Under the pieces are notes generated by a model. The model saw nothing but the letters and a program-made list of their open reading frames with translations. It was not told the origin of the DNA and made no database searches. A stretch of DNA of 64,000 nucleotides from Deferribacter thermophilus (GTDB lineage Bacteria; Chrysiogenota; Deferribacteres; Deferribacterales; Deferribacteraceae), in the NCBI RefSeq assembly GCF_049472675.1, contig NZ_JAPNXM010000002.1, forward strand, positions 1-64,000. The letters run 5' to 3'. Shown here one piece after another: positions 1 to 7,782 of this stretch (positions are counted from its first letter, which is position 1; the number at the start of each line of letters is the position of its first letter). The position numbers and the translations under genes are program-made.

Positions 1-89
1 AATCTTGTCATAATGGAGATAAATATATGCATCAAATTAATAATACAAACTGTCAACAGTGTCACTATCATGGTGGAAGAAATTTCTAA
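1..89 (+). CDS. C-terminal end of a multihaem c-type cytochrome (partial)
   Basis: Only the tail of this gene is in the window. The frame that opens at base 3 runs 28 residues to a TAA at 87-89. It contains CQQCH (bases 51-65), a CxxCH covalent haem-attachment site. Its first residues read SCH, which would be the second half of another CxxCH whose first cysteine lies outside the window. Two such motifs about 18 residues apart, plus extra histidines that could be distal ligands, are typical of periplasmic or outer-membrane multihaem cytochromes in anaerobic respiration. The specific family cannot be told from so short a piece. A terminator hairpin follows at 150-178, which supports a real transcript end here. 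Confidence 0.6.
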   Translation, partial: SCHNGDKYMHQINNTNCQQCHYHGGRNF

Positions 90-149
90 ATATTCTATTA
101 TAATAAAAGAGAGTGTTTAATAGTTTATATTGCCTTGCAATGAAGCACG

Positions 150-178
150 ACTCATTTATTGCGAAAGTGAGTTTTTTT
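150..178 (+). terminator. Intrinsic terminator after the cytochrome gene
   Basis: ACTCATTT (150-157) pairs with AAAGTGAGT (164-172), with one bulged G, around the loop ATTGCG. Seven T residues follow (172-178). It lies 60 bases after the cytochrome stop codon and about 90 bases before the next gene. Confidence 0.6.
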
Positions 179-268
179 GAGGTATAAGGGTAGTTATGCT
201 CATGATGTAATAACTAGATGTTAAATAGTATAATTAAAAGAATTAATTTAATCGCTGTAATTTAATTT

Positions 269-1621
269 TTGGGGTGCAACATTAGTGAAAATATTTTGGT
301 ATTAAAAAAAGAGTTTTTTAGAAGGACTGTTTTGTTTACCATTTTATTTATTTTACTGTTTATGAGTACACTTCCGTTTATTGTATACTTTGTTGAACTG
401 GTTCATTTTAAAAATCTTCTAAGGGAAAAAATTGAAATAGTTGTAAAACATGAGATCGAGACTACTACTAATTATACTGATTTGATAAAAGAGTTAGAAG
501 ATAAGATTTTTTATATTAATAAATACTTGGATATTATTGAACTTAAAGTTTGGAAGGACAATAAGGTAATCTATTCGTTAGTAAACAAAAAAATTTTAGG
601 AAAAACTTTCGAAAATGAAGAGTTAGTGGAAGTAATTAAAAGTGGTAAACCTGTCATTAAAACAAATTTTATGAGTAAAGCTGAAAACGAATATCTAAAT
701 GATTTTAAAAGGTTCCTTTTCGAAATTTATTGGCCAATTAAGATGAACAGTGGGGAGAATATTGTTTTTGAATTTTATGCAAAGCCCCCAGTTTTTTACT
801 TTTTAGGACCACAATCGATAATTGTTATGCTAATTGGTTTAACTATACCTGTGATAATTTATATAGTGCTTTATACACAGTTTAAAAAGGCATTAAGAGA
901 ATTAATAGAGTATGATAAGAATTTGAGGGAGTCTTATGAAGGCTTGTGGAGATCACATTTTGATAGTATTAGGACTTTGGCAAAGGTGCTGGAATTAAAG
1001 GATATAGAAACAGAGGGGCACGGAGAGAGGGTTGCTGTATTATCAATGTATCTGGCTGATAAGTTTAATTTGAACAGATATCAAAAGGGGCAGTTGATAA
1101 TTGGTGCGTATTTGCATGATCTGGGTAAAGTTGGAATCCCTGATAAGATTATCTTTAAAAATAGTAGTTTAACTGAAGATGAAATAGATATTATTAGAAA
1201 GCATGTTGAATATGGATATAATGTAATAAAGGAAAATGAAATATTGGGGGTAGCAAAGGATGTAATACTGTATCATCATGAAAGATGGGATGGGAAAGGG
1301 TACCCTTTTGGGATGAAAGGTGATGAGATACCAATAGTTGCGAGAATATTTAGTGTTGTTGATGTTTTTGATGCGCTAATATCGCAAAGACCTTACAAAC
1401 AAGCATATAGCTTTGATAAAGCAATGAATATAATAAAGAGTTATAGCGGCAATTATTTTGATCCAGAAATCGTTAATGTATTTACCGAGCTGAGTGAAGC
1501 TGATTATAAAGAACTTTTTGATAATTTAGATGAAGATTCCTTAAATTTGCTAATATTTGATGCTGTAGAATATATTTTAAGTGGTAGATACAAGAAAAAC
1601 GGTTATTTTAAAGGGAATTAA
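269..1621 (+). CDS. Membrane-bound HD-GYP domain protein, probable cyclic-di-GMP phosphodiesterase
   Basis: HD-GYP proteins hydrolyse cyclic-di-GMP at a metal centre. Residues about 18-42 form a first membrane segment and about 180-203 a second, enclosing a periplasmic sensor region of about 135 residues. The C-terminal half is the HD-GYP domain: H251, the HD pair at 283-284 (LHDLGKVGIPDKI), and HHERWDGKGYP at 336-346 with the GYP signature. The metal ligands therefore look intact. The gene stands alone, facing the minus-strand tRNA cluster. The start is uncertain: TTG at 269 has no good ribosome-binding site, while GGGG at 271-274 could serve an ATT at 281. All options lie upstream of the first membrane segment. 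The sensed signal is unknown. Confidence 0.88.
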   Translation: MGCNISENILVLKKEFFRRTVLFTILFILLFMSTLPFIVYFVELVHFKNLLREKIEIVVKHEIETTTNYTDLIKELEDKIFYINKYLDIIELKVWKDNKVIYSLVNKKILGKTFENEELVEVIKSGKPVIKTNFMSKAENEYLNDFKRFLFEIYWPIKMNSGENIVFEFYAKPPVFYFLGPQSIIVMLIGLTIPVIIYIVLYTQFKKALRELIEYDKNLRESYEGLWRSHFDSIRTLAKVLELKDIETEGHGERVAVLSMYLADKFNLNRYQKGQLIIGAYLHDLGKVGIPDKIIFKNSSLTEDEIDIIRKHVEYGYNVIKENEILGVAKDVILYHHERWDGKGYPFGMKGDEIPIVARIFSVVDVFDALISQRPYKQAYSFDKAMNIIKSYSGNYFDPEIVNVFTELSEADYKELFDNLDEDSLNLLIFDAVEYILSGRYKKNGYFKGN

Positions 1622-1691
1622 TAGTCTCTGTAAGACTTTAAAAATATCTATAATTAATCCATTGTTTTAAGTTAAATTTGAAAAAGAGAAA

Positions 1692-1764
1692 AGCGGGTGA
1701 CGGGACTCGAACCCGCGACCTCAACCTTGGCAAGGTCACGCTCTACCAGCTGAGCTACACCCGC
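1692..1764 (-). tRNA. tRNA-Gly (anticodon GCC)
   Basis: On the minus strand a complete cloverleaf is readable: acceptor GCGGGTG/CACCCGC, D stem GCTC/GAGC, anticodon loop TTGCCAA giving GCC, and T arm GCGGG-TTCGAGT-CCCGT. The discriminator base is T, as usual for tRNA-Gly. CCA is not encoded. It is the last gene of a four-tRNA cluster, and a T-rich stretch follows it. Confidence 0.96.
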
Positions 1765-1769
1765 GTTTA

Positions 1770-1851
1770 TGCGAGTGGAGGGACTCGAACCCCCACGCCT
1801 TGCGGCACTAGATCCTAAGTCTAGCGCGTCTACCAGTTCCGCCACACTCGC
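1770..1851 (-). tRNA. tRNA-Leu (anticodon TAG)
   Basis: This is a class II tRNA with a long variable arm (GCCGCAAGGC region). Acceptor GCGAGTG pairs with CACTCGC, and the anticodon stem CTAGA/TCTAG encloses loop CTTAGGA, giving anticodon TAG. Discriminator base is A. CCA is not encoded. It sits between tRNA-His and tRNA-Gly in the same orientation. Confidence 0.96.
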
Positions 1852-1864
1852 AAAACAAAAAAAG

Positions 1865-1938
1865 GGTGAGCGACGGGACTTGAACCCGCGACCACTGGGG
1901 CCACAACCCAGGGCTCTACCAACTGAGCTACGCCCACC
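1865..1938 (-). tRNA. tRNA-His (anticodon GTG)
   Basis: Acceptor GTGGGCG pairs with CGCTCAC, and loop TTGTGGC gives anticodon GTG. The extra G at position -1 that marks histidine tRNA is encoded (base 1938) opposite C73 (base 1865). CCA is not encoded. Confidence 0.96.
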
Positions 1939-1953
1939 ATAAGAAATCTGAAA

Positions 1954-2027
<74 letters not shown>

Positions 2028-2045
2028 AACCGCTTAGGAATTGTA

Positions 2046-2074
2046 TCAATAGCAAAACAGATAACAGTTGTCAA
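2046..2074 (-). promoter_or_regulatory. Sigma70-type promoter of the tRNA cluster
   Basis: On the minus strand TTGACA (2069-2074) is followed after exactly 17 bases by TATTGA (2046-2051). It lies 19 bases upstream of tRNA-Arg. Confidence 0.6.
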
Positions 2075-2100
2075 TAAAATTTTATATTAAACTACTAATA

Positions 2101-2397
2101 TTACTTACAAGTTGGATCTACTCCGGTGACGCTAACTAAAGTATTTATTATCTCTTTTATTGCTTCATCTACTACATAATAGCAAACAGTGTTCCCTTCC
2201 CTTTTAGATTCTAAAATCCCTTTATTTTTTAATGCAATAAGATGCTGGCTTGTGGTACCTTGAGGTATTTTAAGCCCTTCACATATTTTGGTTACATTAC
2301 ACTCATTATTTAATAAACCTATTACTATCTGAAGTCTAATTGGATGTCCCAAAGCTTTGAATTTATCCGCATATTTTTCCAACCACTCTTTATCCAT
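2101..2397 (-). CDS. ArsR-family winged-helix transcriptional regulator
   Basis: This 98-residue protein has the full ArsR/SmtB fold: an opening helix with LGHPIRLQI (16-24), and the recognition helix region PQGTTSQHLIALKNKGIL (45-62). A beta wing follows around 65-76. ArsR proteins repress from palindromic sites and let go on binding a ligand. The arsenic or zinc motif ELCVCDL is not present. Cysteines occur at 33, 39, 72 and 97; the pair C33/C97 is spaced much like the pair used by persulfide sensors of the SqrR/BigR group. The start is set by GGGGGA placed 5 bases ahead of ATG. The neighbour downstream on the same strand is the tRNA cluster, so the target is not obvious and may be its own promoter. 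Confidence 0.87.
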   Translation of the reverse strand: MDKEWLEKYADKFKALGHPIRLQIVIGLLNNECNVTKICEGLKIPQGTTSQHLIALKNKGILESKREGNTVCYYVVDEAIKEIINTLVSVTGVDPTCK

Positions 2398-2514
2398 TAC
2401 TTCCCCCGATAAAAATATAACTATACAATTATATGAATATATTTAAGATAATCAAGCTAAAATTTACAAAAAAGGTAGTTGTAATGCGCCTTACAACTAC
2501 CTTATGCTAAATGA

Positions 2515-3507
2515 TTAAAGATCTGCAATTTTTAGGACGATTTTTCCAAAATGTTTGTCTTCTTCCATAGTTTGATGAGCTTTTTTTACTTCATCTAAAG
2601 GAAATATTGCATGTATAATAGGTATTATTGTTCTGTCGGCAAATTTTGGCATTACCTGCTCATTAAAGGCTTTGATAATTTCTGCTTTTTCTTCTATAGG
2701 TCTTGAACGCAAAACTGAACCGATAATTTTATGCCTTTTTACCATAACAAGTCCAAGGTTAATTTCAGCTTTTATCCCGCTTGTAACACCAATAATTACA
2801 AGTCTTCCACCGTAAGCTAATGATTTTATATTTGGTTCTAAATAAGCAGCTCCTATATGATCTAAAATAACATCAGCACCTCTTTTATTTGTAAATTCTC
2901 TAACAATTTTGGAGAAATCGGGATGCTCTTTATAGTTGATTAATAAATCTACTCCTAAATCTTTAACTCTTTCCATTTTTTCAGGAGAAACTGTTACTAT
3001 GATTTTAACATTATTTCTGATTGCTCTTGTTATCTGGATAGCAGCAGTATTTACTCCACCTCCACCACCATGAAAAATAGCATAGTTGTCATCTTTCAAT
3101 TCACCTAACAATATTACATTTAAAAAGGCTGTAATATATGATTCACAAATACAAGCAGCTTCTTCAAAGGTCATACTCTCTGGTATTGGTATTAAATGGT
3201 CTGCATAGGCAACGGCATATTCTGCATACCCCCCACCACCAACAAGTGCCGCAACCCTATCACCTTTTTTCCACCCTTTTACATTTGATCCTACCTCTTC
3301 AATTATCCCTGCAACCTCTAATCCCAAAATCTCTGATTCTCCAGGTGGTGGTGGATACTTACCCTCTCTTTGTACTAAATCAGGTCTATTAATGGATGTC
3401 GCAGCAACTTTTATTAAAACCTGGTTTTCTTTTGGTTTTGGGATTTCAGTATCGATAATTTTCAATACATCAATACCACCAAAACCGTCACAAATTACAG
3501 CTTTCAT
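2515..3507 (-). CDS. NAD(P)H:quinone oxidoreductase, zinc-independent MDR family (PIG3-like)
   Basis: The protein (330 residues) belongs to the medium-chain dehydrogenase/reductase superfamily. It shows the GroES-like N-terminal domain (INRPDLVQREGKYPPPPG, EVAGIIEEVG) and a Rossmann domain with the nucleotide loop HGGGGGVNTAAIQ. The structural-zinc cysteines of alcohol dehydrogenases are absent, so reduction of a quinone or enone with NADPH is the expected activity, as in the PIG3 subgroup. Two adjacent ATG codons follow a run of six G; the second (3507) has the better spacing of 5 bases, so the upstream TTG at 3522 is rejected. The gene is monocistronic. Its ribosome-binding site is complementary to part of the candidate small RNA at 57386-57457. 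Confidence 0.85.
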   Translation of the reverse strand: MKAVICDGFGGIDVLKIIDTEIPKPKENQVLIKVAATSINRPDLVQREGKYPPPPGESEILGLEVAGIIEEVGSNVKGWKKGDRVAALVGGGGYAEYAVAYADHLIPIPESMTFEEAACICESYITAFLNVILLGELKDDNYAIFHGGGGGVNTAAIQITRAIRNNVKIIVTVSPEKMERVKDLGVDLLINYKEHPDFSKIVREFTNKRGADVILDHIGAAYLEPNIKSLAYGGRLVIIGVTSGIKAEINLGLVMVKRHKIIGSVLRSRPIEEKAEIIKAFNEQVMPKFADRTIIPIIHAIFPLDEVKKAHQTMEEDKHFGKIVLKIADL

Positions 3508-3567
3508 CATAACCCCCCACAAGTTTTTTGTTATTATATAACTGCAATTGGAAAAATCAAAGGGTAT

Positions 3568-3840
3568 TTATTTGTTGTTTTTAACGCTGTTGTTTAATTT
3601 GTAAATCTCAATCAATATATCTGCAACAGCTTGATATAAATATTCTGGGATTTCTTCGTAAAGATCTAATGTAGAAAGCACTTCTACTAAGTCTGGATCT
3701 TCTTTTATAAAAACGCCATGCTCTTGTGCTTTTTTTATTATTTTTTCTGCAATCAGCCCTTTACCTTTAGCAGATAGTTTAGGTGCTTTGTCTTTACCTT
3801 GCTCATATTTTAGTGCAGCAGCTTTTTTAAATTTTTTCAT
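3568..3840 (-). CDS. FlhB C-terminal-domain paralogue (FlhX/EscU-like cytoplasmic domain)
   Basis: This 90-residue protein resembles only the cytoplasmic C-terminal part of the flagellar export gate protein FlhB: AAALKYEQGKDKAPKLSAKG, then the helical IAEKIIKKAQEHGVFIKED and the end segment IPEYLYQAVADILIEIYKL. The membrane domain is missing. The self-cleavage NPTH motif that FlhB uses to switch export specificity is replaced here by KDKAP/LSAKG. Stand-alone proteins of this type are known and can partly replace the FlhB tail. It overlaps the preceding DUF72 gene by 14 bases, so it is translated in the same operon. No other flagellar gene is in the window. Confidence 0.8.
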   Translation of the reverse strand: MKKFKKAAALKYEQGKDKAPKLSAKGKGLIAEKIIKKAQEHGVFIKEDPDLVEVLSTLDLYEEIPEYLYQAVADILIEIYKLNNSVKNNK

Positions 3841-4627
3841 TTTCGTTTATTATGTCGTAAAATTGCTTTGCGTTTTTACAGGCTTTAGCATCTATAACAT
3901 TGCAAAAACTGATAAAAACTTTTTTACTTGTAAGTGATAATACTTTGATATCATTATAAATCTGATTTAATTCCTCTAAGCTGTAGTCATAATCTAAGAT
4001 TTTATCTTCCGGTGTAAGCCAGTATTTACTCTTTCCATAAAGCCTGAAATAAGTGAAATTGTTAGATGAAAATGGGTAATAAGGTGCTAAACCTTTTATT
4101 TGAGGCATATCTACAACAACTAACCCTATCCTCTTTTCCTGAAATAGCTCAAGGAATCTGCTTTTATACCATGTCCTGTTTGGAAGCTCAAAAAAAATTG
4201 GGAAACCTTTAAAATCATTGGATAATTTTTCAATAAGTTCGAAATTCTCTTTTGATGCTGAAAAAGCATAATTAAAATCAGCAAAAAAAGCAGCTAACCT
4301 ATCTTTTTCAATAATAGGGGTTAAACCGTGTAAAAAATCTTTTACATCTTGTTGATTGTATCTACCTTTAAGAAATCTTTTATTTAATCTCACTGAAAAT
4401 GTTAAATCTCCTGATCTATCTAAAATGCTTTTTATAGTTTTTAAGTAAGGTATATTATAAAAAGTGAAAGTCATCTCTAAAAAATTTAGATAATCTTTTT
4501 GCGCATAAAAGGGGAGCATGTGAAAATTTGATGTACCCTTAGGATAAAATTTGCCAATCCAATCTCTAAATTTATAACCACTTGTCCCTATAAAAACAGG
4601 TGTCTCATCAATACTTATCTGTTTCAT
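3827..4627 (-). CDS. DUF72 family protein (YecE-like TIM barrel)
   Basis: The 266-residue sequence matches the DUF72 family. The N-terminal VFIGTSGYKFRDWIGKFYPKG is the family signature, followed by the FSVRLNKRFL region, the FELPNRTWYKS stretch and FTYFRLYGKSKYW near residue 200. The fold is a TIM barrel and the biochemical role is not established. The start overlaps the stop of the cupin gene by four bases (ATGA), and its own end overlaps the FlhB-like gene by 14 bases, so the three form an operon. Nothing about the pairing explains its function. Confidence 0.85.
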   Translation of the reverse strand: MKQISIDETPVFIGTSGYKFRDWIGKFYPKGTSNFHMLPFYAQKDYLNFLEMTFTFYNIPYLKTIKSILDRSGDLTFSVRLNKRFLKGRYNQQDVKDFLHGLTPIIEKDRLAAFFADFNYAFSASKENFELIEKLSNDFKGFPIFFELPNRTWYKSRFLELFQEKRIGLVVVDMPQIKGLAPYYPFSSNNFTYFRLYGKSKYWLTPEDKILDYDYSLEELNQIYNDIKVLSLTSKKVFISFCNVIDAKACKNAKQFYDIINENEKI

Positions 4628-4968
4628 TCTATTATTACCGCTAAAAAGGTTATTGGTTCGTTTGTTTTGTTTTCAATGGAGTGACTTTCCCCTTTTGGGG
4701 TTATAAGCATATCCCCTGGCGATAATAGCTCTTCAACACCGTTATCATTTACAATGGCTTTTCCATCAAGCATAAGATATATTTCCATATCATTTTCGTG
4801 TGTATGATAACCTACTTTTGAATCAGGTTTTAACTCTATTACAGAAAACATTTTTATTTTACCACCAAATTTAGTTACTACCTCATAAGCAAAATTTATA
4901 AGTGAACCGCGCCCCTCTTTTGGCTTTAAAACCTCTTTTGGCTCAATATCCTTTAATCTGACTATCAT
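4624..4968 (-). CDS. Small cupin-domain protein
   Basis: This is a single-domain cupin of 114 residues. Cupin motif 1 is HTHENDMEIYLMLDG, carrying the two histidines and glutamate that bind a metal, and motif 2 is PGDMLITPKGESHSI with the last metal histidine. The four ligands are present, so a divalent metal probably sits in the barrel; the substrate is unknown. The start was placed at the second ATG (4968), because GGAGG overlaps the first one. The gene heads the cupin/DUF72/FlhB-tail operon, with a four-base overlap to the next gene. Confidence 0.85.
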   Translation of the reverse strand: MIVRLKDIEPKEVLKPKEGRGSLINFAYEVVTKFGGKIKMFSVIELKPDSKVGYHTHENDMEIYLMLDGKAIVNDNGVEELLSPGDMLITPKGESHSIENKTNEPITFLAVIIE

Positions 4969-5033
4969 CCTTACCTCCATATTTTAAGCTTTTATGAAGT
5001 ATAACAATTTGGGAAAAAAAGCAATATTTCACT

Positions 5034-6422
5034 TTAATTAAGTTGGGAAAGATAAGAATTTATTATATTTTTTAGACCATCTGCAGATAGTTCGCTGATG
5101 TAGATGAGGTTGTTATCCGTGTTTTCATCTAAAAACATTAAAGCCTTTTCAAAAGCTTTTTTGGCTTCATCTCTTTCATTTAACTTTAACAATGCTAAAC
5201 CGTAGTAAAACCATGCTGGTGAAGAATCGGTTTTGAGGTAGATAGATTTTCTAAGTTCGTTTTTAGAGTTTTCATAATCACCTTTATAAAAATTTAGAAT
5301 CCCTTTGATAAGGAATAGCTCGTAGGATAGGATATTGTTATCAATAGAGTAATTTAAAAAGTTTTCTGCATCATCAATTAGATTTTGCTTAATTAGACAA
5401 ATTAGGTAGAATATTTTTGCTCGATTATTTGTAGGGTTAAGATTCTCAAAAATCTTTCTAAAAATTGCAGCAGCTTCATCGTAATTATTATTTGTAAAAT
5501 GTGCCAGTGCTTTATCAAAAAGCTCTGTTTCTGACTTTTCGGTATTTTTACGAGTTCTTATTTTTATATCTGTAATAATAGGTTGCTTTTTTATAATTGT
5601 TTCTGATTTAATTTTATCATTATTAGCTTTCTCTGATGTCTCATCTGTAGATGTTTTTTTCTTAAATACAGTTACTCCATCGATTTCATATCTTTCAAAA
5701 GTGTTTATTGGGACTGATAGAATATCAGAGTTGCCAAAGATTATTGTGGCATGCTTATTTGTTATCTCATCTATTTTTTTTATAGTGTTTTCAGTATCCT
5801 CTTTGTCAAAATAGATTAGGATATTTCTACAATAAACAATATCGAAATTTTTTTCATCAAACTCAAAGAGGTTTTTATGAAGAAATGTTATATTCTTTTT
5901 GACAAAATCTTTAATTTTATAATTATTTTCATCGATTTTATCAAAATATCTATCAACTATTGATAAAGGTGTATTTCTTAGATACCATTTTTGATAGATA
6001 CCTGTTTTGGCATGTTCTATCTGTTCTTTGCTGATATCTATACCGACTATTGATGTTGGATGATTTATGCCAAAGTTTTCAATTAATTCGATAGCTATTG
6101 TGTAAGGCTCACATCCATTTGAACAACCTATTGATAAGATTTTGATATTTTTGTTTTGTAAATTGTTTATTATAGTTTTTAAAATTGTAAAGTGGCTTTT
6201 ATTTCTATAAAAAAAGGATTCATTGATAGTTATTTCTGATAAGAAATTAAAAAGTGCAGTGCGATCATTTCTCAGTAATTCGTAAACATTTTTTGAAGAT
6301 TTGTAGTAATCAATCCATTTGGATAAGGTCTTATTAAAATTATCTTTAATGGAGCCAACAATGTTTAACCCAGAAAAAGATTTGACTAATGATATTATGT
6401 TATCAGTACAATCAATAGTCAT
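5034..6422 (-). CDS. CheR-type chemoreceptor methyltransferase with C-terminal TPR repeats
   Basis: CheR methylates glutamates of chemoreceptors with S-adenosylmethionine. The N-terminal part has TINESFFYRN (65-74) and the SAM site LSIGCSNGCEPYTIAIEL (96-113), then VYCRNILIYFDKED, all standard for CheR. After a spacer of about 40 charged residues come tetratricopeptide repeats, from about 300 to 462. CheR-TPR proteins are typical of Wsp, Frz and other alternative chemosensory systems and not of flagellar taxis. It is the last gene of the six-gene operon and overlaps the gene before it by 11 bases. The stop lies near 5034, with no clear terminator. Confidence 0.93.
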   Translation of the reverse strand: MTIDCTDNIISLVKSFSGLNIVGSIKDNFNKTLSKWIDYYKSSKNVYELLRNDRTALFNFLSEITINESFFYRNKSHFTILKTIINNLQNKNIKILSIGCSNGCEPYTIAIELIENFGINHPTSIVGIDISKEQIEHAKTGIYQKWYLRNTPLSIVDRYFDKIDENNYKIKDFVKKNITFLHKNLFEFDEKNFDIVYCRNILIYFDKEDTENTIKKIDEITNKHATIIFGNSDILSVPINTFERYEIDGVTVFKKKTSTDETSEKANNDKIKSETIIKKQPIITDIKIRTRKNTEKSETELFDKALAHFTNNNYDEAAAIFRKIFENLNPTNNRAKIFYLICLIKQNLIDDAENFLNYSIDNNILSYELFLIKGILNFYKGDYENSKNELRKSIYLKTDSSPAWFYYGLALLKLNERDEAKKAFEKALMFLDENTDNNLIYISELSADGLKNIINSYLSQLN

Positions 6423-7782
6423 TACGCACCTTATCCAAAATCTTTTTCCTCTCCTCCTCAGAAAAGAATAAATAATCTGGTAGATGGATATATGTGAGAG
6501 ACCTTTTTATATTTAACATTTTAAAATCAATGTCAAGGTTTTTGTACATACCAAAATAAGAATTATTACAAAAAATTAAATCGGATGATTCACTATTAAC
6601 AAGTGGCATATTATTTGTTGCACTAAAGAGAAGTTTATCGTTTTCGATTTTTATTACTGAAAGAGGTGTTGGGAAAAATTTTAACAAGTTTTTAAGAATA
6701 AAGATATTTAAGTGATTTAGTATTTCTGAAAAGTCAGATAAACTGCTTGTTAGATGATAAAAGTAAATTGTAATAATAGAGTGATTGTACAAAGAGGTAT
6801 GAGTTGATATTATGTAATGTGAGTCATCTTTTTTGAAAGACGAAGTATGTGATCTTGTATTTATTATTTTAATACTATCAGGCAAAGGTTCGTTGAAAAT
6901 CGTATTTAGAATTATCTTTATTTTGTCTAAATCAACACATTTGTTTCTAAAAGCTTCTTTATGCAAAGTTGTTGATAGGAAATAGTAGAATTTCTTTAAA
7001 ATATTTAAAAGAGCTGGGGTTAGTTCGAAAAGGGTATCATCAACTTCTTGCTGTCTGTAAAAAATATGAAATTTACCTTTTTGATCACCATTTATGTTAA
7101 TAGGGAAATAGTGATGGATATCTTCGTGATGTAATTCTACTGTATTTTCTGGATTAAAGATTTTGTAATTTTCTAACGATTTATAAATTAAATTTAAACT
7201 ATCCTTTTGCAGTGTGGTAAAAATGTAAGTACCATAATCTGTTTTAAACTCGATTAATAATTTATCAATATCGAATATTAGATTGAATAAATATATTAAT
7301 TCATTAAAGTAAGTATTTAGATCTAATAAGTTATCAAGGATGTTATTTGAATAAACTTCTAAAAATTTTTGATATAAATAGTATCTGTAAGTTTTAAAAT
7401 TTAAGACATTGTATTGATTGTTTATCGCAAAATCTATAGAGCAAAACTCTAATCTTTCAAAAGAAATTTTTATATTTTCATTGGATGATACAATAATGTT
7501 TGGTAGTGTTATAGAGTATAATGTTATTAGTTTTGGATTTGAAGTTATTAAAAGTATAGATTTGTTTAAATTGTTATTTTTCTCTGATAATGCCATTAAA
7601 TATCCAGGGTTTATTTCGTATAAAAAGGCGTTTTCTACAATAAAGACTGCATTTTCGATATTACCCAGTCTAAATAATTCATCGATAGATGATATTTCTA
7701 TTATGTTATCATTTATGAATGTTTCTTTAATCAAAGTTTTTATCAAAAGACTATTTACAGCTACAACAATGTTTTTCTTCAT
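6412..7782 (-). CDS. Unknown protein of the chemosensory operon, possible degenerate receiver at N-terminus
   Basis: I do not recognise a family for this 456-residue protein. Residues 1-120 have the rhythm of a receiver domain (KKNIVVAVNS, IENAVFIVENAF, KSILLITSNP, NIIVSSNENI), but the acidic pocket and the phospho-acceptor aspartate are missing, so it would be a pseudo-receiver. The rest is alpha/beta and rich in Ile, Leu, Phe and Asn, without membrane segments, and could include a GAF-like part. It overlaps cheB by 4 bases and cheR by 11 bases, so it must be made together with the chemosensory proteins. An adaptor or scaffold role is a guess from position. Confidence 0.75.
   Translation of the reverse strand: MKKNIVVAVNSLLIKTLIKETFINDNIIEISSIDELFRLGNIENAVFIVENAFLYEINPGYLMALSEKNNNLNKSILLITSNPKLITLYSITLPNIIVSSNENIKISFERLEFCSIDFAINNQYNVLNFKTYRYYLYQKFLEVYSNNILDNLLDLNTYFNELIYLFNLIFDIDKLLIEFKTDYGTYIFTTLQKDSLNLIYKSLENYKIFNPENTVELHHEDIHHYFPININGDQKGKFHIFYRQQEVDDTLFELTPALLNILKKFYYFLSTTLHKEAFRNKCVDLDKIKIILNTIFNEPLPDSIKIINTRSHTSSFKKDDSHYIISTHTSLYNHSIITIYFYHLTSSLSDFSEILNHLNIFILKNLLKFFPTPLSVIKIENDKLLFSATNNMPLVNSESSDLIFCNNSYFGMYKNLDIDFKMLNIKRSLTYIHLPDYLFFSEEERKKILDKVRNDY

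Noticed and set aside
285..287. GTG at 285 as start of the HD-GYP gene
   Set aside because: It is out of frame with the HD-GYP protein.
3138..3392. 84-codon plus-strand frame inside the quinone oxidoreductase gene
   Set aside because: Antisense shadow of a well-supported gene; low-complexity His/Gln/Leu content.
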